A stretch of 64,000 nt of DNA from Rhabdophis nuchalis (taxonomy: Eukaryota > Chordata > Lepidosauria > Squamata > Natricidae). A program made the translations under genes and the position numbers. The notes under the pieces were generated by a model. It was not told where the DNA came from and searched no databases. It saw nothing but the letters and a program-made list of their open reading frames with translations. Positions within the stretch are counted from its first letter, which is position 1. Each line of letters starts with the position of its first letter. The stretch covers positions 244,240,167 to 244,304,166 of the forward strand of contig CM077643.1 in the NCBI GenBank assembly GCA_039707465.1. Reading direction: 5' to 3'. Below, in pieces: positions 61,761-64,000 of this stretch.

Positions 61761-62981
61761 ATGTAGCAGATTTTTTGTAGCAAGTTTCTGGTAAAACGAT
61801 TTTTTGCAAGTCTCAGGTTCTTGCAGCATTTTTAAAGATATTGTAGTTCAACAATTGTTTAGTTCAAGTAGCAGCAGCAATTGTGAGAAGAAAAACTGCA
61901 TACATTTTTAACAAGTCGTTAAATTTGTATAAGTTTAAATCCTTCAAATAATTTTCAAAAGAGCATCTTAAATTCAAGTCTGGCATTAAAAATGCTTCCA
62001 GTTTATCAGTTGAGGGGAAAAGATATTTGTAGTTTTGAATGTTGATTAAAAAAAAGTGAGGAACTTCCTCTAATTGTTATAGATTTTTGAGAAGAATTAG
62101 CTTCTATAAATGTGTTAGTGGGCAACATGAATAAAATTATATATCCATCCTTCTGGCTCCAAAACCACACTAACCATGTATTGCTTTTCTTTATTAATAG
62201 CGTAGCAATTGTAGAGTTAAACCTGTTATTCTATTCATGTTGTCAGGTCGCCTCTCTTTGTATTTTGTTCTTGTTTTGCCACAGAGAATTGGCAATAATT
62301 TCAATTCCTGTATCTTGTTATGAATCACCAAGGAACTCCTGTGCAAGGCCACATCCTAGGCCAGGTGGAGGTTAAATTTTTGTGGGGATAATGATGAAAC
62401 TGCTCTAAGATAACCATGGCTGTGGAGTTAATTGTGTTTGCAAGCTTGAATTTCAGCTGTGATTAATTTATGTTTTGTGTTTTCAGTTTTATTTGAGTTT
62501 TCTCATATGCCAATGTATTTATTATAGGATAACTGGGTGATTGGTTTTGTTTTGTTTTTATTTTGCTAACAATTTACATTCCCATGTTTTCTTTACATTT
62601 TTTTTCTTTTAGTTTTTGTTAAGTTGGAGGTCATATTTGAATATGTGCAGCAACTCATAATTCTCTCCCTTTTATATAAATTCAACATTAAGCTTGAATT
62701 GGAGCTTGTACCTGCTTTTTTCTGTATTGTACATTGGTTTACTTCAGAAGTGGGGATGTCTTTTGGGTTATTCATGTGTGTCTGTTTTTTGATAAAATAA
62801 GATTTACTTCATCAGCTATAATAAATCTTGGATTCTATAAGTTGTATTCAGAGGATTGTGTTACGCTTTTTTGCATCTTGACTTTATTTGCATTAGTTGA
62901 GTAAATTATTTAATTTTTTAAAATTCTGGATATTTTGAACATATTACTGTAATTTGTAATATAACTGCTGTGAAATACTTG

Positions 62982-62987
62982 AATAAA
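62982..62987 (+). terminator. ATAD2B: Probable distal polyadenylation signal of ATAD2B
   Basis: Canonical AATAAA, with a GT/T-rich segment about 30-60 bases downstream (GATTGTTTTGATAATGG). It is the last good signal before recognisable repeats resume near 63.4 kb. Confidence 0.65.
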
Positions 62988-63010
62988 GAGGACAAGTAAA
63001 ACTCCTGAGT

Positions 63011-63569
63011 CTCTTGATTGTTTTGATAATGGTTATGTTTTAATTTTAGGTGTACATTGATTGGTAGGTTCGCTCAGGTTGGCTCTTGCTTTGGCAAAAG
63101 AAAACCCATAGATCCACCTTTAGGGGCTATGATTCACAAAGGTGGATTTAGATGTATCATTCTTTCCCATTTCCTCCCCAAAGTAGCTTGGGAAAAAGTG
63201 AAAATACCTCCTACTGAGGCACATATCTTTTTTAAAATATATATATTTTAATATAATACACATTTTGTGGACAGTGTATTGACTGGGTCAAATCTTTTTT
63301 AAACAATGCTAGTAATACAAATAAGTATGCATAATCCTGATCTTCCAACTTCAACAGTACCATTCTCTCTCTCTCTAATTCTTTATCATGTTTTCCATTC
63401 ATTCATTTAAGCATAGATAATAATATTAATCTTTATTGTCATTGTACTAAAATTACAATGAAATTGGTTAATAACAATTTCTTTGCACATATCTTCTGAG
63501 CACTCCTTAGTTTGTGTAATTAAAGTTGCTCTGTTTTTATATTCTGATTTACTCCATTAGGAATAATTT
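63011..63569 (+). other. Downstream intergenic sequence
   Basis: AT-rich. CTTTATTGTCATTGTACTAA with ACAATGAAATTGG (63430-63470) resembles the tail of a common interspersed repeat. No gene is seen. Confidence 0.6.
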
Positions 63570-64000
63570 TCACACCAGCTATCCGTTCATTCATAAAATA
63601 TATTTGCTGGCCATCTCTTATCCAACAACTCTAGGTGCCTTACAACACAAAAACATTGAAAAACATTAAAATCATCCATTATAAAAAGATAGCCAATAAA
63701 AACATTAAATGATAAAAACCAAGGAGACAAGATGGCAAAGAAGGAAGCTGGACATAAGGGGACGGAGGCAGGTGTTGAATTTTAATTAGTTACCATCTTG
63801 AGTCTTGAGGCTCTTTCGAAACATCAGGAGGGTAGCAACCAATCTCACCTCAGGGCGTAAGAGGTTCCAGTAGGCAGGAACCATGACAGAGAAAGTTCTT
63901 CTGGAACCTACCAGTCGAAATTCCTTGGCTGACAGGATCCAGAATCTGCCCCCTCTGCCAAGGCAGATATGGCAGACCAGTCCCATCAGGATGAGATGGT
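63570..64000 (-). mobile_element. LINE fragment (L2/CR1 group), runs off the window
   Basis: The minus strand reads FRLVGSRRTFSVMVPAYWNL and then LRPEVRLVATLLMFRKSLKT, the C-terminal end of the same type of LINE ORF2 as 56179-58494. The AT-rich 3' part lies to the left. It continues beyond 64000. Confidence 0.75.

Larger units (their letters stand above)
59778..63010 (+). other. ATAD2B: ATAD2B 3' UTR
   Basis: This AT-rich, stop-filled region follows the TGA. Candidate AATAAA signals are at 60011, 60558, 61755, 62130, 62820 and 62982. The last is followed within about 40 bases by a T/GT-rich stretch, so I place the main end near 63.0 kb. A GGA repeat lies at 60361-60401. I see no coding or mobile element here. 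The 3.2 kb length is inferred; without transcript data a nearer signal could be the usual end. Confidence 0.7.

Overview
The window is vertebrate nuclear DNA, almost certainly from a squamate reptile and probably a snake. It carries tRNA-derived SINEs of the Sauria type (10831-11160, 14018-14320) ending in the ACCTTTACCTTTA tail, CR1 LINE fragments, many small hAT-like elements, Tc1/mariner elements and long TATC/CTAC microsatellites. The species call is inference from this repeat repertoire.

One host gene fills the window on the + strand: the 3' part of ATAD2B, an AAA+ ATPase / bromodomain nuclear protein. I assembled 24 consecutive coding exons (488-59777). All introns are GT-AG, all phases are compatible, and together they give 1258 residues and a TGA stop. 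The first in-window exon encodes a sequence I place near residue 200 of the roughly 1460-residue vertebrate protein, so the first exons lie upstream. Residue numbers below count from the first complete in-window codon (Thr = 1). In order the protein has an acidic and basic N-terminal linker, a canonical first AAA+ domain (Walker A 250-257, Walker B 310-315, GATN 355-358, Arg-finger segment 368-375), a degenerate second AAA+ domain (from about 573), a bromodomain (about 768-875; acetyl-lysine Asn846, gatekeeper Ile856, NIF shelf as in ATAD2B rather than RVF of ATAD2), a low-complexity acidic tail (exon 52340-53023) and a conserved C-terminal helical segment. A 3.2 kb 3' UTR ends near 63.0 kb.

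All other recognisable content is intronic mobile DNA. The most complex intron (23196-31944) holds two Helitron-like elements in the same orientation (23278-25769 and 29372-30874). Both have the 5'-TC, 3'-hairpin-CTAG and A^T insertion signature, and both carry a microsatellite array and a CR1 fragment with the same hAT element inside. Between them sits a 2.16 kb foldback element (26674-28836) with a 29-bp perfect TIR and GC-rich inverted arms of about 0.7 kb. Other introns hold two Tc1-like elements (38.06-39.54 kb; 46.67-48.81 kb, split by a hAT), a mariner with a 76-bp TIR (53384-54668) inside an older palindrome, a 2.5 kb antisense L2/CR1-type LINE (55998-58537) inside another repeat, and several short hAT-like elements with 8-bp target duplications.

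No rRNA, tRNA gene, CRISPR array or second confidently supported host gene was seen. A short coding-like antisense segment at 13424-13569 remains unexplained.
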